64,000 nt of DNA from Desulfovibrio sp. (GCA_016208105.1 JACQYS010000017.1:174142-238141); one strand, 5' to 3'. Numbered from the stretch's first letter, positions 45,632 to 54,116 are shown. A program made the numbers and translations. Notes: generated by a model not told the origin, from the sequence alone.

Positions 45632-46906
45632 TTACTTGACCATGAGGTCCATCACCTGTTCGGGGGTGAGGTTGTTCTCTATGGCCAACTCTCTAAATGT
45701 CATGTCCGAGAAGGCCACTATTCCCTTGGCCTTGAGCTTGGCCAAGGATTGAGCCGTTTCCAGCCCGTGGTCGCGGCAGAAGGAGGCCAAGGTCATTGCT
45801 CCCAGACCTTCGGGAGCGGCAATGGCTGTGGAGGCCGGAGCTTGTTGCGCGGAGGGGGGCTGGACCTGCCCTGGAGTTTGCGGCTGCTGCGCTGCCGTGG
45901 ACTGTTCAGGCAGCGCACCCGGGGGTGAAACCGCGGGGGACTGCGGTACCACCTGCTCTGAAGGAGCGGGAAGAGCCGGAGCGGCCTGGGGCTGGGGCTG
46001 CGCAGCCGGAGGCGTTGACGCTGGGACCACAGGCGATTGAGGCTGCTGGGGCGTGCCGCGCAAGGCGTCGTACACCTCGATGGGCAGCATGAGGTTGTTC
46101 TGGGCTATCTGGCGAAGCGTCATGTCGCCCGAAGCCTTGATGCCAGACTTGCCGAGCTTGTCCACTGCCGTGTTCAGGTTCAGTCCGTACTGCTCGCAGA
46201 CATCGGCCAGTTTGAGCCTGCCCAGGCCCGGAGGAGGATCGGCCGGTAGCTGCGGCGGCGGGGGAGGCGCCTGGGGTCTGGGCGCTTCGGCTTGGGCTGC
46301 GGCAGGGGCGGGAAGCCTGGGCTCCTTGCCACCACGAAGAGTCTCGTACACCGCGGCCGGCGCTAGTCCGTTCTGTCTGGCTATCTCCGCGATGGTGGCG
46401 TCCGGCAAGGGCAGCTTCACATTGTGCGCCGCCAGGTTGGTCAAAGCCTTGCCCGGGTCCAGGCTCAGCCGTTTGGCAAGCTCCGTGGGCGAAAGATTTG
46501 CAGCACCGGCCAGAGGCGGTTCTCCGAAACTTTTGGCGTGCCACGACTTGAGCGACGAGGACATCCCCACCAGTGTCCCGCCTGGCGGCAGCATGAGCCC
46601 GCTGGCCAGAACGAACACGGCGAACACGATGATGGCCGTAATCCAGACCGGCGCCGCGTCCGGCTCCTCATCGGACGCCCCCATCATTCTGGTCCCGCCA
46701 GCGATCAGGCTGACCAGACAGGAGAGAACCAGCAGAACACCCAGTCCGTAGTGAAGGGATTCCCAGCGCGGCCGGGAGAGCCCCAGAAAGCTCCAGTCAG
46801 ACCAGAGGGCCACTTCTGCCGAGGGCCCAGCGAAAAGCGCCAGGGACGATGCCGTCAGGCCGGCCATGGAAAAAGCGAGCAAGAGCCAGAAAAGTCGGCG
46901 TATCAT
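45632..46906 (-). CDS. Membrane protein with three helical repeats (DUF4405-like N-terminus)
   Basis: A 424-residue protein. The N-terminal part has four hydrophobic segments (6-27, 52-70, 88-105) including ESLHYGLGVLL, reminiscent of the cytochrome-b-like DUF4405 family. Then come three repeats of about 54 residues at 139-192, 231-284 and 370-424, each ending in a pattern such as DMTLRQIAQNN-LMLPIEVYDAL. Long Pro/Gln/Ala-rich linkers separate them. The repeats look like small helix-turn-helix-like bundles. The function is unknown, but the position between the ZraP-like protein and the kinase suggests it takes part in sensing. The ATG at 46906 follows GGAG. Confidence 0.8.
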   Translation of the reverse strand: MIRRLFWLLLAFSMAGLTASSLALFAGPSAEVALWSDWSFLGLSRPRWESLHYGLGVLLVLSCLVSLIAGGTRMMGASDEEPDAAPVWITAIIVFAVFVLASGLMLPPGGTLVGMSSSLKSWHAKSFGEPPLAGAANLSPTELAKRLSLDPGKALTNLAAHNVKLPLPDATIAEIARQNGLAPAAVYETLRGGKEPRLPAPAAAQAEAPRPQAPPPPPQLPADPPPGLGRLKLADVCEQYGLNLNTAVDKLGKSGIKASGDMTLRQIAQNNLMLPIEVYDALRGTPQQPQSPVVPASTPPAAQPQPQAAPALPAPSEQVVPQSPAVSPPGALPEQSTAAQQPQTPGQVQPPSAQQAPASTAIAAPEGLGAMTLASFCRDHGLETAQSLAKLKAKGIVAFSDMTFRELAIENNLTPEQVMDLMVK

Positions 46907-47000
46907 TGCATGCTCCAAGAGAGAAATGGGGGCTTTACGCCCTCTCCACATGGCATCTATCACCCGGGGTGCAGTCAGTGCAATCGCCCCCCTGAATGAA

Positions 47001-47029
47001 GGAACCCCGCCGATGGGGGGCGGGGTTCC
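47001..47029 (-). terminator. Hairpin between the ZraP-like gene and the repeat protein gene
   Basis: Perfect 11-base arms GGAACCCCGCC (47001-47011) and GGCGGGGTTCC (47019-47029), 7-base loop. On the minus strand only TTCATT follows, so it may let some transcription through and give the first gene higher expression. Confidence 0.65.
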
Positions 47030-47059
47030 AGAGGTGAGGGGACAGAAGGCGTATGGGAA

Positions 47060-47569
47060 CTATTGGGACTGGCCTGGGGTCTGGCAACACGGAGGCTGGG
47101 CCTGATTGCCGGCCTGGGCGCCGCGACCGTAGCCTCCGACCATGGGGCAGCCGCCCGCACCGTAACCCGGACCGCCGCATCCACCCGCCCCAAAGCCGGG
47201 GGCACCGGCCAGGGGCAGATTGACGCCTGTTTCCTTGAGAATGCGCTGCTGCAGGGCCACGCGCTCCTGATACACCATGGAGCTCAGGTTGCCGATTTCC
47301 TTGGCCAGGGCTTCAATCTTGGAGGCTTCGGGCTTGGGCGATGCCAAAAGAGCGTTCAGTTCGGCCTGCTTGGCCCACTTGCGGCTCTCCAATTCATACA
47401 GTTTCTGGCGGCCTTCGGTGAAGAGCTTGGCCACCTGCTCCTGCTTCTCTTGCGGAACTCCCGCCAGCCAGCCGCCCGGGCCACCGCCCTGAGGATAGGC
47501 CAGGGCCAGGGACGAAGTGGCCAGGAAAGCGGCCACCACCAGCGACAAGGTTATCATTCTCGATTTCAT
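47060..47569 (-). CDS. Periplasmic ZraP/Spy/CpxP-type protein
   Basis: A 169-residue exported protein. Signal peptide 1-24 (MKSRMITLSL onward), then a helical Spy/ZraP-like core (QEKQEQVAKLFTEGRQKLYEL, KIEALAKEIGNLSSMVYQERV) and a Gly-rich C-terminus with CGGPGYGAGGCPM and a CC pair at 161-162. ZraP proteins are periplasmic zinc-binding chaperones that feed back on the ZraS sensor. The Cys/Gly tail could bind metal. The ATG at 47569 has GGAGGA upstream, and a sigma-54 promoter lies about 40-65 bases before it. It heads the cluster that encodes kinase and regulator. Confidence 0.9.
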   Translation of the reverse strand: MKSRMITLSLVVAAFLATSSLALAYPQGGGPGGWLAGVPQEKQEQVAKLFTEGRQKLYELESRKWAKQAELNALLASPKPEASKIEALAKEIGNLSSMVYQERVALQQRILKETGVNLPLAGAPGFGAGGCGGPGYGAGGCPMVGGYGRGAQAGNQAQPPCCQTPGQSQ

Positions 47570-47619
47570 GCTCGTATCTCCTCCATGGGGCTTGCTCATT
47601 ACGTTGTCTGCCAATCAAA

Positions 47620-47635
47620 GCAGCATCCGTGCCAA
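47620..47635 (-). promoter_or_regulatory. Sigma-54 (-24/-12) promoter of the ZraP-like gene
   Basis: On the minus strand TTGGCACGGATGCTGC: GG at -24 and GC at -12 with ten bases between, matching TGGCACG-N4-TTGC in all but one position. The expected start is near 47608, giving a 40-base leader with a ribosome site. The promoter at 51625-51640 has nearly the same sequence. Confidence 0.85.
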
Positions 47636-47695
47636 CAATTTAATTCTTTTATTCAAAGGCGTTAACCCGCGACGGCCATAAGGAGCAGCCGAAAC

Positions 47696-47738
47696 GTGCA
47701 GCAATTTGCACATGTATGTGCACACCATTCTGCACATG
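47696..47738 (-). promoter_or_regulatory. Upstream activator palindromes of the ZraP-like promoter
   Basis: Overlapping inverted repeats GTGCA-N6-TGCAC (47696-47711) and TGCACATGTATGTGCA (47707-47722), plus a further TGCACATG at 47731-47738. They lie about 90-130 bases upstream of the predicted start, where an NtrC-type activator binds. Read on the minus strand, ATGTGCAAATTGCTGCACG nearly equals ATGTGCAGGTTGCTGCACA at 51555-51573. Confidence 0.75.
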
Positions 47739-47824
47739 TCCGGCACGTCCGGCAGCGCCGACATTGACAGGCGTGGACGTTTGGACCATGAAGGATCGCT
47801 TCTGCGAAACATCCCGGAAAAGAC

Positions 47825-48802
47825 ATGAAATCCGCTCTCATCATAGGCATAACCGGTCAAGACGGCGCATTCCTGGCCAAGCTTCTCTTGGACAAGGGAT
47901 ACACCGTTGCCGGCACCTCACGCGACGCGCAGATGGCCAACATGACCGGCCTGACTGCTCTAGGAGCCGCAGACAGCGTCACCATCCATTCGGCCTCGCT
48001 TACGGATTTCAGGGGGCTGTGGCAGGTGATCGAAAAGGTGGAGCCCGAGGAGATATACAATCTCGCGGGCCAGAGTTCCGTAGGCCTTTCCTTCGAGCAA
48101 CCGCTTGAGACCTTCGAATCAGTGGCCGTGTCCACCTTCAATATACTGGAACTCTTACGCCTCTTGGGAAAACCGGTGCGCCTCTACAACGCCTGCTCTT
48201 CCGAATGCTTCGGCAACGCTGCGGACAGGGCAAACGAGACCACTCCTTTCATGCCCCGCAGCCCCTACGCCGTGGCCAAGGCGGCCTCCTACTGGGCCGT
48301 TTCCAACTATCGTGAGGCCTACGGACTGTTCGCCTGCTCGGGCATCCTCTCCAACCACGAGTCGCCGCTTCGCCCGGCCCGCTTCGTCACCCGCAAGATC
48401 GTATCCACTGCCTGCCGCATAGCTGCCGGGAGCGGCGAACGGCTGAGCCTGGGCAACACCAGCGTGGTGCGGGACTGGGGCTGGGCCGGAGAATACGTGG
48501 ACGCCATGTGGCGCATGCTCCAGGCCGATACGCCCGAGGACTTCGTTATAGCCACGGGCGCGAGTTATTCCCTCCAAGACTTCACAGCCCGGGTCTTTTC
48601 CGAGCTGGGCCTCGACCATACAGAACATGTGGACACCCGAAACGACCTCTACCGTCCCACGGACATCCTGGTGAGCCGCGCCGACCCCTCCAAAGCCAGG
48701 GAAAAGCTTGGCTGGCAGGCCACAATGGCCATGCCCGAGGTGGCCGCGGCCATGGTCAAGGCCGAACAGGAACACATGCCTCCCAAGGAGAACCGTTCAT
48801 GA
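47825..48802 (+). CDS. GDP-mannose 4,6-dehydratase-like SDR, possible GDP-sugar reductase
   Basis: A 325-residue extended SDR protein, paralogous to the gmd gene it overlaps by ATGA. Cofactor loop GITGQDG (8-14), catalytic triad region CSSECFG (about 125-127), Tyr148 and Lys152 in [11 protein letters not shown], and [16 protein letters not shown]. It lacks the RRSS.FNTNRI loop seen in the second protein. In GDP-D-rhamnose pathways Gmd is followed by Rmd, a Gmd relative of similar size, so this may be the reductase or another GDP-6-deoxyhexose enzyme. Which of these it is remains unproven. Confidence 0.85.
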   Translation: MKSALIIGITGQDGAFLAKLLLDKGYTVAGTSRDAQMANMTGLTALGAADSVTIHSASLTDFRGLWQVIEKVEPEEIYNLAGQSSVGLSFEQPLETFESVAVSTFNILELLRLLGKPVRLYNACSSECFGNAADRANETTPFMPRSPYAVAKAASYWAVSNYREAYGLFACSGILSNHESPLRPARFVTRKIVSTACRIAAGSGERLSLGNTSVVRDWGWAGEYVDAMWRMLQADTPEDFVIATGASYSLQDFTARVFSELGLDHTEHVDTRNDLYRPTDILVSRADPSKAREKLGWQATMAMPEVAAAMVKAEQEHMPPKENRS

Positions 48803-49890
48803 AGAAGAAGGTCGCCCTCATCACTGGCATCACCGGCCAGGATGGAGCCTATCTCGCTGAAATGTTGCTGGAGAAGGGCTACGAGGTTCACGGCATCAAA
48901 CGCCGCTCCTCGCTTTTCAACACCAATCGCATCGACCATCTCTATCAGGATCCGCACATCACCGGACGCCGCTTCATCCTGCACTACGGTGACATGACAG
49001 ATTCCACCAATCTCATCAGAGTCATCCAGCAGGTACAGCCCGATGAACTCTACAACCTGGCCGCCCAGTCCCATGTGGCGGTCTCCTTCGAGACCCCTGA
49101 GTACACCGCCAACTGCGACGCCCTGGGCACCCTGCGCGTCCTGGAAGCCATCCGCATCCTGGGGCTCACCCAAAAAACCCGCATCTACCAGGCGTCAACT
49201 TCGGAGCTCTACGGGCTCGTGCGGGAGACCCCCCAGACCGAGAAGACCCCCTTCTATCCGCGCAGCCCCTACGCCGTGGCCAAGCTCTACGGCTACTGGA
49301 TCACGGTGAACTACCGCGAAGCCTACGACATGTTCGCCTGCAACGGCATCCTGTTCAACCACGAGTCTCCCATGCGCGGGGAGACTTTCGTCACCCGCAA
49401 GATTACCCGGGCCATGGCCCGTATCAAGCTGGGCCTTCAGGACTGCCTCTACCTGGGCAACTTAAGCGCCAAGCGCGACTGGGGGCATGCCCGCGACTAC
49501 GTGGAGATGATGTGGCTCATGCTGCAGCAGGACAAGCCGGACGACTTTGTCATCGCCACGGGCAAGCAGTTCAGCGTCCGCCAGTTCGTGGAGACCGCAG
49601 CTGCCGAATTGGGCATTCCTCTGCGCTTCGAGGGCACGGGCAAGGACGAAAAGGGCTACCACGCCCAGACCGGCAAGTGTCTGGTGGCCGTAGACCCGCG
49701 TTACTTCCGCCCCACCGAGGTGGAGACGCTCCTGGGCGACCCAACCAAGGCCCGCGAGAAACTCGGCTGGCAGCCGCGCATCACCTTCGAACAGATGGTT
49801 TCGGAAATGATCAAGGCCGACCTGCGCGACGCCGAGCGCGACAGCATGTGCCGCGACAAGGGGTTCAGGACCTTCGACTTCCACGAATAG
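48799..49890 (+). CDS. gmd: GDP-mannose 4,6-dehydratase
   Basis: A 363-residue enzyme giving GDP-4-keto-6-deoxy-D-mannose, precursor of fucose, rhamnose and other deoxysugars of surface glycans. [16 protein letters not shown] starts it; [12 protein letters not shown] binds NADP; the active site has ASTSELYG (132-139), Tyr158 and Lys162 in [11 protein letters not shown], and [16 protein letters not shown]. The ATG at 48799 overlaps the previous stop. The pair likely supplies a GDP-deoxysugar to surface polysaccharide. No glycosyltransferases are adjacent. Confidence 0.96.
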   Translation: MKKKVALITGITGQDGAYLAEMLLEKGYEVHGIKRRSSLFNTNRIDHLYQDPHITGRRFILHYGDMTDSTNLIRVIQQVQPDELYNLAAQSHVAVSFETPEYTANCDALGTLRVLEAIRILGLTQKTRIYQASTSELYGLVRETPQTEKTPFYPRSPYAVAKLYGYWITVNYREAYDMFACNGILFNHESPMRGETFVTRKITRAMARIKLGLQDCLYLGNLSAKRDWGHARDYVEMMWLMLQQDKPDDFVIATGKQFSVRQFVETAAAELGIPLRFEGTGKDEKGYHAQTGKCLVAVDPRYFRPTEVETLLGDPTKAREKLGWQPRITFEQMVSEMIKADLRDAERDSMCRDKGFRTFDFHE

Positions 49891-49894
49891 AAAA

Positions 49895-50072
49895 CCGGAG
49901 GATGAGAAGCCTCCGGCGGCCAAAGGGCCCAGGCCCTTTGGAATCCCAAATAGCTTTGCGCCCGCCACCGGCATGCCGGTGGCGGGCGCAAAATTTATTG
50001 AGGGTCCAGGGGGATCATCCCACTGGCGGGTCCGGGCGAAGCCCGGCAAGGGTGCAGGGGCGGAGCCCCTGC
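49895..50072. repeat. Array of palindromic hairpins between gmd and gltX
   Basis: Five inverted repeats fill the gap between these convergent genes: CCGGAGG/CCTCCGG (49895-49916), CCAAAGGGCC/GGCCCTTTGG (49920-49941), a perfect 38-base palindrome at 49955-49992 (TTTGCGCCCGCCACCGGCA and its complement), CCGGGC-GAA-GCCCGG (50032-50046) and GCAGGGGC-GGA-GCCCCTGC (50054-50072). They may act as bidirectional terminators or belong to a dispersed intergenic element. Part (AAATAGCTTTGCG) recurs at 8888-8900. Confidence 0.8.
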
Positions 50073-50088
50073 CCTTACGTCAACCTCA

Positions 50089-51465
50089 TTATACCCGGCC
50101 CAATCTCTTAAGCACCCGCTCGCGGCCCATGGCCTGCATCATCTCGAACAGTCCGGGGCTCGCAGTCCTGCCGGTGAGCGCCACCCTCAAGGGCTGGGCG
50201 ATGGTCTTGAACTTGAGTTCCTTTTCATCCAGATACGCCTTGGCCGCCGCCTCCAGGGGTTCCTGAGCGAAATCTGGCGCGGCGGCGAATATGGCCGCCA
50301 GCGCGGCCAAGTGCGGCTTTACGTCGTCTGTTAAGAACTTGGCCGCGGCTTGGGTGTCCATTTCAGGAACGTCCGCCACGAACATCTCGGCCTGTTCGGC
50401 CATCTCCACCATGGTGCGCGAGCGCGGCTGCAAAAGAGGAATGAAAGCTTTCAGATACTCGCGGTCGCACCCCGGAAAACCGCGTTTGGCCAGGGTTTCG
50501 TCCAGATATTCGGCCAGGCGGTCCAGAGAGCTTTCCTTGATGTAGTGCTGATTGAGCCACAAGAGCTTCTCGCGGTCGAACACCGAGGCGGACTTGCCCA
50601 GAGCCTTCAGAGAGAAGGCCTTCACCAGCTCCTCGCGGGAGAATATCTCCTGGTCCCCGTGGGACCAGCCCAGACGCACCAGATAATTGAGCATGGCCTC
50701 GGGCAGAATCCCCTGGTCGTGGTACTCGAACACGGCCGTGGCCCCGTGGCGCTTGGACAACTTCTTCTTGTCCGGCCCGAGGATCATGGGCACATGCCCG
50801 AAAGCGGGCAAGGGCAGGCCCAGGGCATTGTAAATGAGAACCTGCTTGGGAGTATTGTTGATGTGGTCGTCCCCCCGGACAACGTGAGTGACGCCCATGG
50901 TGGCGTCGTCCACCACCACGGCAAGATTGTAGGTGGGGGTGTTGTCGGACCGGCGCAGGATCATGTCGTCTAATTCGGTGTTCTCGAAGGATACCGGGCC
51001 ATGGACGAGGTCGTCCATCAGGGTAATCCCGGTAAGGGGGGCTTTCAAGCGAACCACGCGTCCGGGCCCTGGGCCAAGGCCGCGCTCGCGGCAGCGGCCG
51101 TCGTACTTGGGCTTTGTTCCCTTGGCCCGGGCGGCTTCGCGCATGGCCTCCACCTCGTCCGGGGTGCAGGAGCACCAGTAGGCAGAACCGGCCTCCACCA
51201 TGCGGTCGATGTACTGATTGTAAAGATCGAAGCGCTGGGTCTGGTAGATGGGCTCTCCGTCCCAATCAAGCCCCAGCCACTTCATGGAGGCCAGAATCCC
51301 CTCGGTGTAGGACGTCTGGGAACGGACGGTATCCGTGTCTTCGATACGCAGGAGGAACTTGCCTCCGGCCTGACGGGCCAGAAGCCAGCTGAAAATTGCG
51401 GTGCGTGCCCCGCCAATGTGCAACTGGCCGGTGGGGCTTGGGGCGAAACGAGTGACGATGCTCAT
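50089..51465 (-). CDS. gltX: Glutamyl-tRNA synthetase
   Basis: Charges tRNA-Glu (or, in a non-discriminating form, also tRNA-Gln). The 458-residue class I synthetase has HIGG at 16-19 within RFAPSPTGQLHIGGART and the KMSKS equivalent KLSKRHG near residue 245. The C-terminal anticodon-binding part is complete. The ATG at 51465 with GGAGG upstream is the family start; the open frame to 51543 extends into regulatory DNA. The sigma-54 promoter upstream points the other way. Confidence 0.96.
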   Translation of the reverse strand: MSIVTRFAPSPTGQLHIGGARTAIFSWLLARQAGGKFLLRIEDTDTVRSQTSYTEGILASMKWLGLDWDGEPIYQTQRFDLYNQYIDRMVEAGSAYWCSCTPDEVEAMREAARAKGTKPKYDGRCRERGLGPGPGRVVRLKAPLTGITLMDDLVHGPVSFENTELDDMILRRSDNTPTYNLAVVVDDATMGVTHVVRGDDHINNTPKQVLIYNALGLPLPAFGHVPMILGPDKKKLSKRHGATAVFEYHDQGILPEAMLNYLVRLGWSHGDQEIFSREELVKAFSLKALGKSASVFDREKLLWLNQHYIKESSLDRLAEYLDETLAKRGFPGCDREYLKAFIPLLQPRSRTMVEMAEQAEMFVADVPEMDTQAAAKFLTDDVKPHLAALAAIFAAAPDFAQEPLEAAAKAYLDEKELKFKTIAQPLRVALTGRTASPGLFEMMQAMGRERVLKRLGRV

Positions 51466-51538
51466 GGAGCCTCCGAAAATGCGTGTGGCCCGCTGGTACG
51501 CGCCGTTTGGGGTGGCTGTCAACGCGAGCACCAAGCAT

Positions 51539-51574
51539 TGCACATTACGCCAGAATGTGCAGGTTGCTGCACAT
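51539..51574 (+). promoter_or_regulatory. Activator palindromes upstream of the DUF2318-ABC operon
   Basis: TGCACATT-N7-AATGTGCA (51539-51561) and, overlapping it, TGTGCA-N6-TGCACA (51556-51573). The centre lies about 95 bases upstream of the predicted sigma-54 start. The sequence and arrangement repeat those at 47696-47738. Confidence 0.75.
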
Positions 51575-51624
51575 CTTAGTTCGTCTCCTTGTTAAAAAAT
51601 ATACAATTACAATAATTTAATTGG

Positions 51625-51640
51625 TGGCATGGATTCTGCT
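51625..51640 (+). promoter_or_regulatory. Sigma-54 (-24/-12) promoter of the DUF2318-ABC operon
   Basis: TGGCATGGATTCTGCT: GG at 51626-51627 and GC at 51638-51639 with exactly ten bases between. It differs from the ZraP-like promoter at only two of 16 positions (T for C, T for G). The operon start codon is at 51761. Confidence 0.8.
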
Positions 51641-51760
51641 CAAAACGGTCGACTTTGACTGACCGGCAATCGTTCTTACCTGTTCACTTCGAACGGCCTG
51701 CCTGTCCCAACAAAAACTCCCGGCCCCCCGGCCGGACACCATTGAAAAGAGGTACCGCAC

Positions 51761-52165
51761 GTGAAACGAATTCTCCTCCCCTTGCTCCTGCTTTTTGCCT
51801 TGCCCCTTGCCGCCCATGCCGCTGACGACGTGGTCAAGATCCCCCTCAAGGACGTGAGCGACACCGCCAAGTTCTACAAGCTCGACGTAGACGGAACCAC
51901 AGTGAAATATTTCGTCATCAAGGCGCCCGATGGAACCGTTCGTTCCGCCCTGGACGCCTGCGACGTATGTTTTCCCGAGAAGAAGGGCTACAAGCAGCAC
52001 GGCGAATTCATGCTGTGCGTCAATTGCGGCCAGAAGTTCCACGTCTCTCGCGTGGGTCTGGTCAAGGGCGGGTGCAACCCACATCCCCTGCCGAACAAGG
52101 TCGAAGGTTCGGACGTGATTATCGCCAAGTCCGACCTGGCACTTGGCGTCAAGTACTTCAAGTAA
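51761..52165 (+). CDS. Exported DUF2318-family metal-binding protein
   Basis: A 134-residue protein with a signal peptide ending at AHA (residue 20). The DUF2318 core has CDVC (Cys67, 70), CVNC (Cys86, 89) and GGCNP (Cys105), with His at 80 and 94, a probable metal or cluster site. DUF2318 domains occur in P19/Fet-type iron transport loci, beside FtsX-like permeases and ABC ATPases as here. It starts at GTG after AGAGGT and is 10 bases before the permease gene. Expression is likely from the sigma-54 promoter 120 bases upstream. The metal handled is unknown. Confidence 0.88.
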   Translation: MKRILLPLLLLFALPLAAHAADDVVKIPLKDVSDTAKFYKLDVDGTTVKYFVIKAPDGTVRSALDACDVCFPEKKGYKQHGEFMLCVNCGQKFHVSRVGLVKGGCNPHPLPNKVEGSDVIIAKSDLALGVKYFK

Positions 52166-52175
52166 GGACAGACGA

Positions 52176-53336
52176 ATGAACCTGCTTACCCTGCCGGTCC
52201 GCACCCTGCGGCGAAAGCTCACCCGCACCATGTTGCTCACGGTGGTTTTCGCGGCGGGCATCTGTTCCGTGGTGGCCCTCAATTACGTGTCCAAAGCCGT
52301 GGGCGACTCCATGGAGAAAAAACTCACGGCCTACGGGGCCAACATCATGATTCAGCCCAAAGTGGACACCCTGGCCGTGGGCTACGGCGGGTTCAGCCTG
52401 GGCAATGTTTCCTTTGACGTTAGGCATCTCACCCGGGAGCAGGTGGACAAGGTCCGCACCATAGAGCTCAAGGAACGCATCGCCTCAGTGGCGCCCAAGT
52501 TCCTGGCTCTGACCAAGGTGAAGGACAAGCCCGTGGCCATGATCGGCGTAGACTGGCCTGAAGAGATGTTGATCAAGAACTACTGGGGGTTCGACGGCCG
52601 CCCGGCGGACAAGCCCGGCGAAGTGCTGGTTGGCTCCAAAGCCGCGGAGACCCTGGAGATAAAATCCGGAGACGTCTTTAGGGCCGAGGGCCGCGACTTC
52701 ACCGTGGCCGGGGTGCTCACTCCCACCGGATCGGAAGACGACAACGTGATTTTCGCTGGCATCGAGGATTTGCAGCAGGCCCTGGGGCAGCCCGGACAGA
52801 TCCACTTCGCCGAAGTGGCCGCGCTGTGCTCCGGCTGCCCTATCGACGACATCGTGGCCCAGATTCAGCAAACCATACCGGACGTGGACATCGTGGCCAT
52901 GCAGAAAGTGGTCAAAAGCCGCATGTACACCATCCACTTCGTGCAGCACCTGGCCCTTATCGTGAGCGTCATCTTGTTGCTTACGGCCTGCTTCATGATC
53001 GCCCTGTCCCTTTTGGCCTCGGTGAACGAGCGTAAGCATGAAATCGGTGTGTTGCGCTCTCTTGGCTACTCGCGCTCCTCGGTGTTCTCCATCTTCTGCA
53101 TGGAAGCCCTCATCATCGGGGTTGTGGCCGGTCTGGTCGGTTATTTCGGCGGATTCGGGGTGAGCTTCAAGGTCATGGACATGCTTCAGATGGCCAAGGA
53201 GGCTGATCTCACAATGGAAGCCTGGCACCTGGCCGTTACCCTGGCCGGCGTGTCCGTCATTTCCTGCCTGTCCTCGGTCATCCCCGCGTGGAAGGCCGCC
53301 AACACCGACCCCAGCCAGGCATTGGTAATGCTTTAG
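52176..53336 (+). CDS. FtsX/MacB-type ABC transporter permease
   Basis: A 386-residue membrane protein: first membrane helix at about 16-36, a large periplasmic domain (about 37-255) and three C-terminal helices in the FtsX domain (VILLLTACFMIALSLLASVNERKHEIGVLRSLG). A CSGC motif lies in the periplasmic part (AALCSGCPIDD). MacB-like permeases act mechanically on periplasmic substrates rather than forming a channel. It is coupled with the DUF2318 protein and the ATPase, which follows 11 bases on. Start ATG 52176 with AAGGA upstream. Confidence 0.93.
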   Translation: MNLLTLPVRTLRRKLTRTMLLTVVFAAGICSVVALNYVSKAVGDSMEKKLTAYGANIMIQPKVDTLAVGYGGFSLGNVSFDVRHLTREQVDKVRTIELKERIASVAPKFLALTKVKDKPVAMIGVDWPEEMLIKNYWGFDGRPADKPGEVLVGSKAAETLEIKSGDVFRAEGRDFTVAGVLTPTGSEDDNVIFAGIEDLQQALGQPGQIHFAEVAALCSGCPIDDIVAQIQQTIPDVDIVAMQKVVKSRMYTIHFVQHLALIVSVILLLTACFMIALSLLASVNERKHEIGVLRSLGYSRSSVFSIFCMEALIIGVVAGLVGYFGGFGVSFKVMDMLQMAKEADLTMEAWHLAVTLAGVSVISCLSSVIPAWKAANTDPSQALVML

Positions 53337-53347
53337 GAGAGAGGACC

Positions 53348-54016
53348 ATGCTTCAAGCCAAAAACGTATCCAAAACCTTCGGCGACACCCAGGTGCTGCG
53401 CGACGTGTCCGTAGACATCGAAGCGGGGGAGTTCGCCTGCGTGGTCGGACGCTCGGGATCGGGCAAGTCCACTCTGCTCAATGTGCTTTCAACGCTTCTG
53501 AAGCCTGACGCCGGGCAGGTTGTTTACCAGGGCAAAGAGGTCTCAGCCATGAGCGAAGGCCAGATCAACGGCCTGCGCCACAAGGACTTCTCCATCATTT
53601 TTCAGCTGCACCATCTGCTTCCGTATCTCACGGCCCTGGAAAACGTTATGTTGCCCTACATGAACACCTTAAAGCCCGTGAGCGAGGACATCCGGATCAA
53701 GGCAGCCAAATGCCTGGACCGGGTCGGCCTTTCCGGCAAGGAAGACCGCCTCCCTGGCAAACTCTCCGGGGGCGAACAGCAGCGGGTGGCCATAGCCCGC
53801 GCCCTGGTGAAGAGCCCGGGCGTGATGTTCGCGGACGAACCCACCGGCAGCCTGGACAAGAAAAACGGCGACGGCATCATCGAACTTCTGCGGGACCTGA
53901 ACACGGAAGGCGTGACGCTGGTGATGGTCACCCATGACCTGGGCTACGCCAAGCTGGCCGGACGGGTGGTTGTCATGGAGGACGGAAGGATCATCGAAGG
54001 GGCTTTGGCCTGCTGA
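53348..54016 (+). CDS. ABC transporter ATPase (LolD/MacB type)
   Basis: A 222-residue ATPase with Walker [10 protein letters not shown] (about 37-45), signature [15 protein letters not shown] and Walker [13 protein letters not shown], the pattern of the LolD/MacB/FtsE group. It energises the FtsX-like permease encoded just upstream. The start at 53348 has GGAGAGAGG. A strong bidirectional terminator follows. The three genes make a complete minimal transporter without Ftr1 or P19. Confidence 0.95.
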   Translation: MLQAKNVSKTFGDTQVLRDVSVDIEAGEFACVVGRSGSGKSTLLNVLSTLLKPDAGQVVYQGKEVSAMSEGQINGLRHKDFSIIFQLHHLLPYLTALENVMLPYMNTLKPVSEDIRIKAAKCLDRVGLSGKEDRLPGKLSGGEQQRVAIARALVKSPGVMFADEPTGSLDKKNGDGIIELLRDLNTEGVTLVMVTHDLGYAKLAGRVVVMEDGRIIEGALAC

Positions 54017-54053
54017 AGAACCATAGCTGCTGCACTGACGTCTGGAACGAGGA

Positions 54054-54087
54054 AAAGGCCGGACCGGGTTCTCCCGGTCCGGCCTTT
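54054..54087. terminator. Bidirectional terminator
   Basis: Perfect 15-base arms AAAGGCCGGACCGGG (54054-54068) and CCCGGTCCGGCCTTT (54073-54087), loop TTCT, between the ABC operon and the convergent rpmB. Confidence 0.9.
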
Positions 54088-54116
54088 AGAATTTCTGGAT
54101 CAAAACCTGGAAGTGT

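Noticed and set aside
46969..46982. GTGCAGTCAGTGCA as another activator site
   Set aside because: It is a direct, not inverted, repeat and no GG-N10-GC element follows it.
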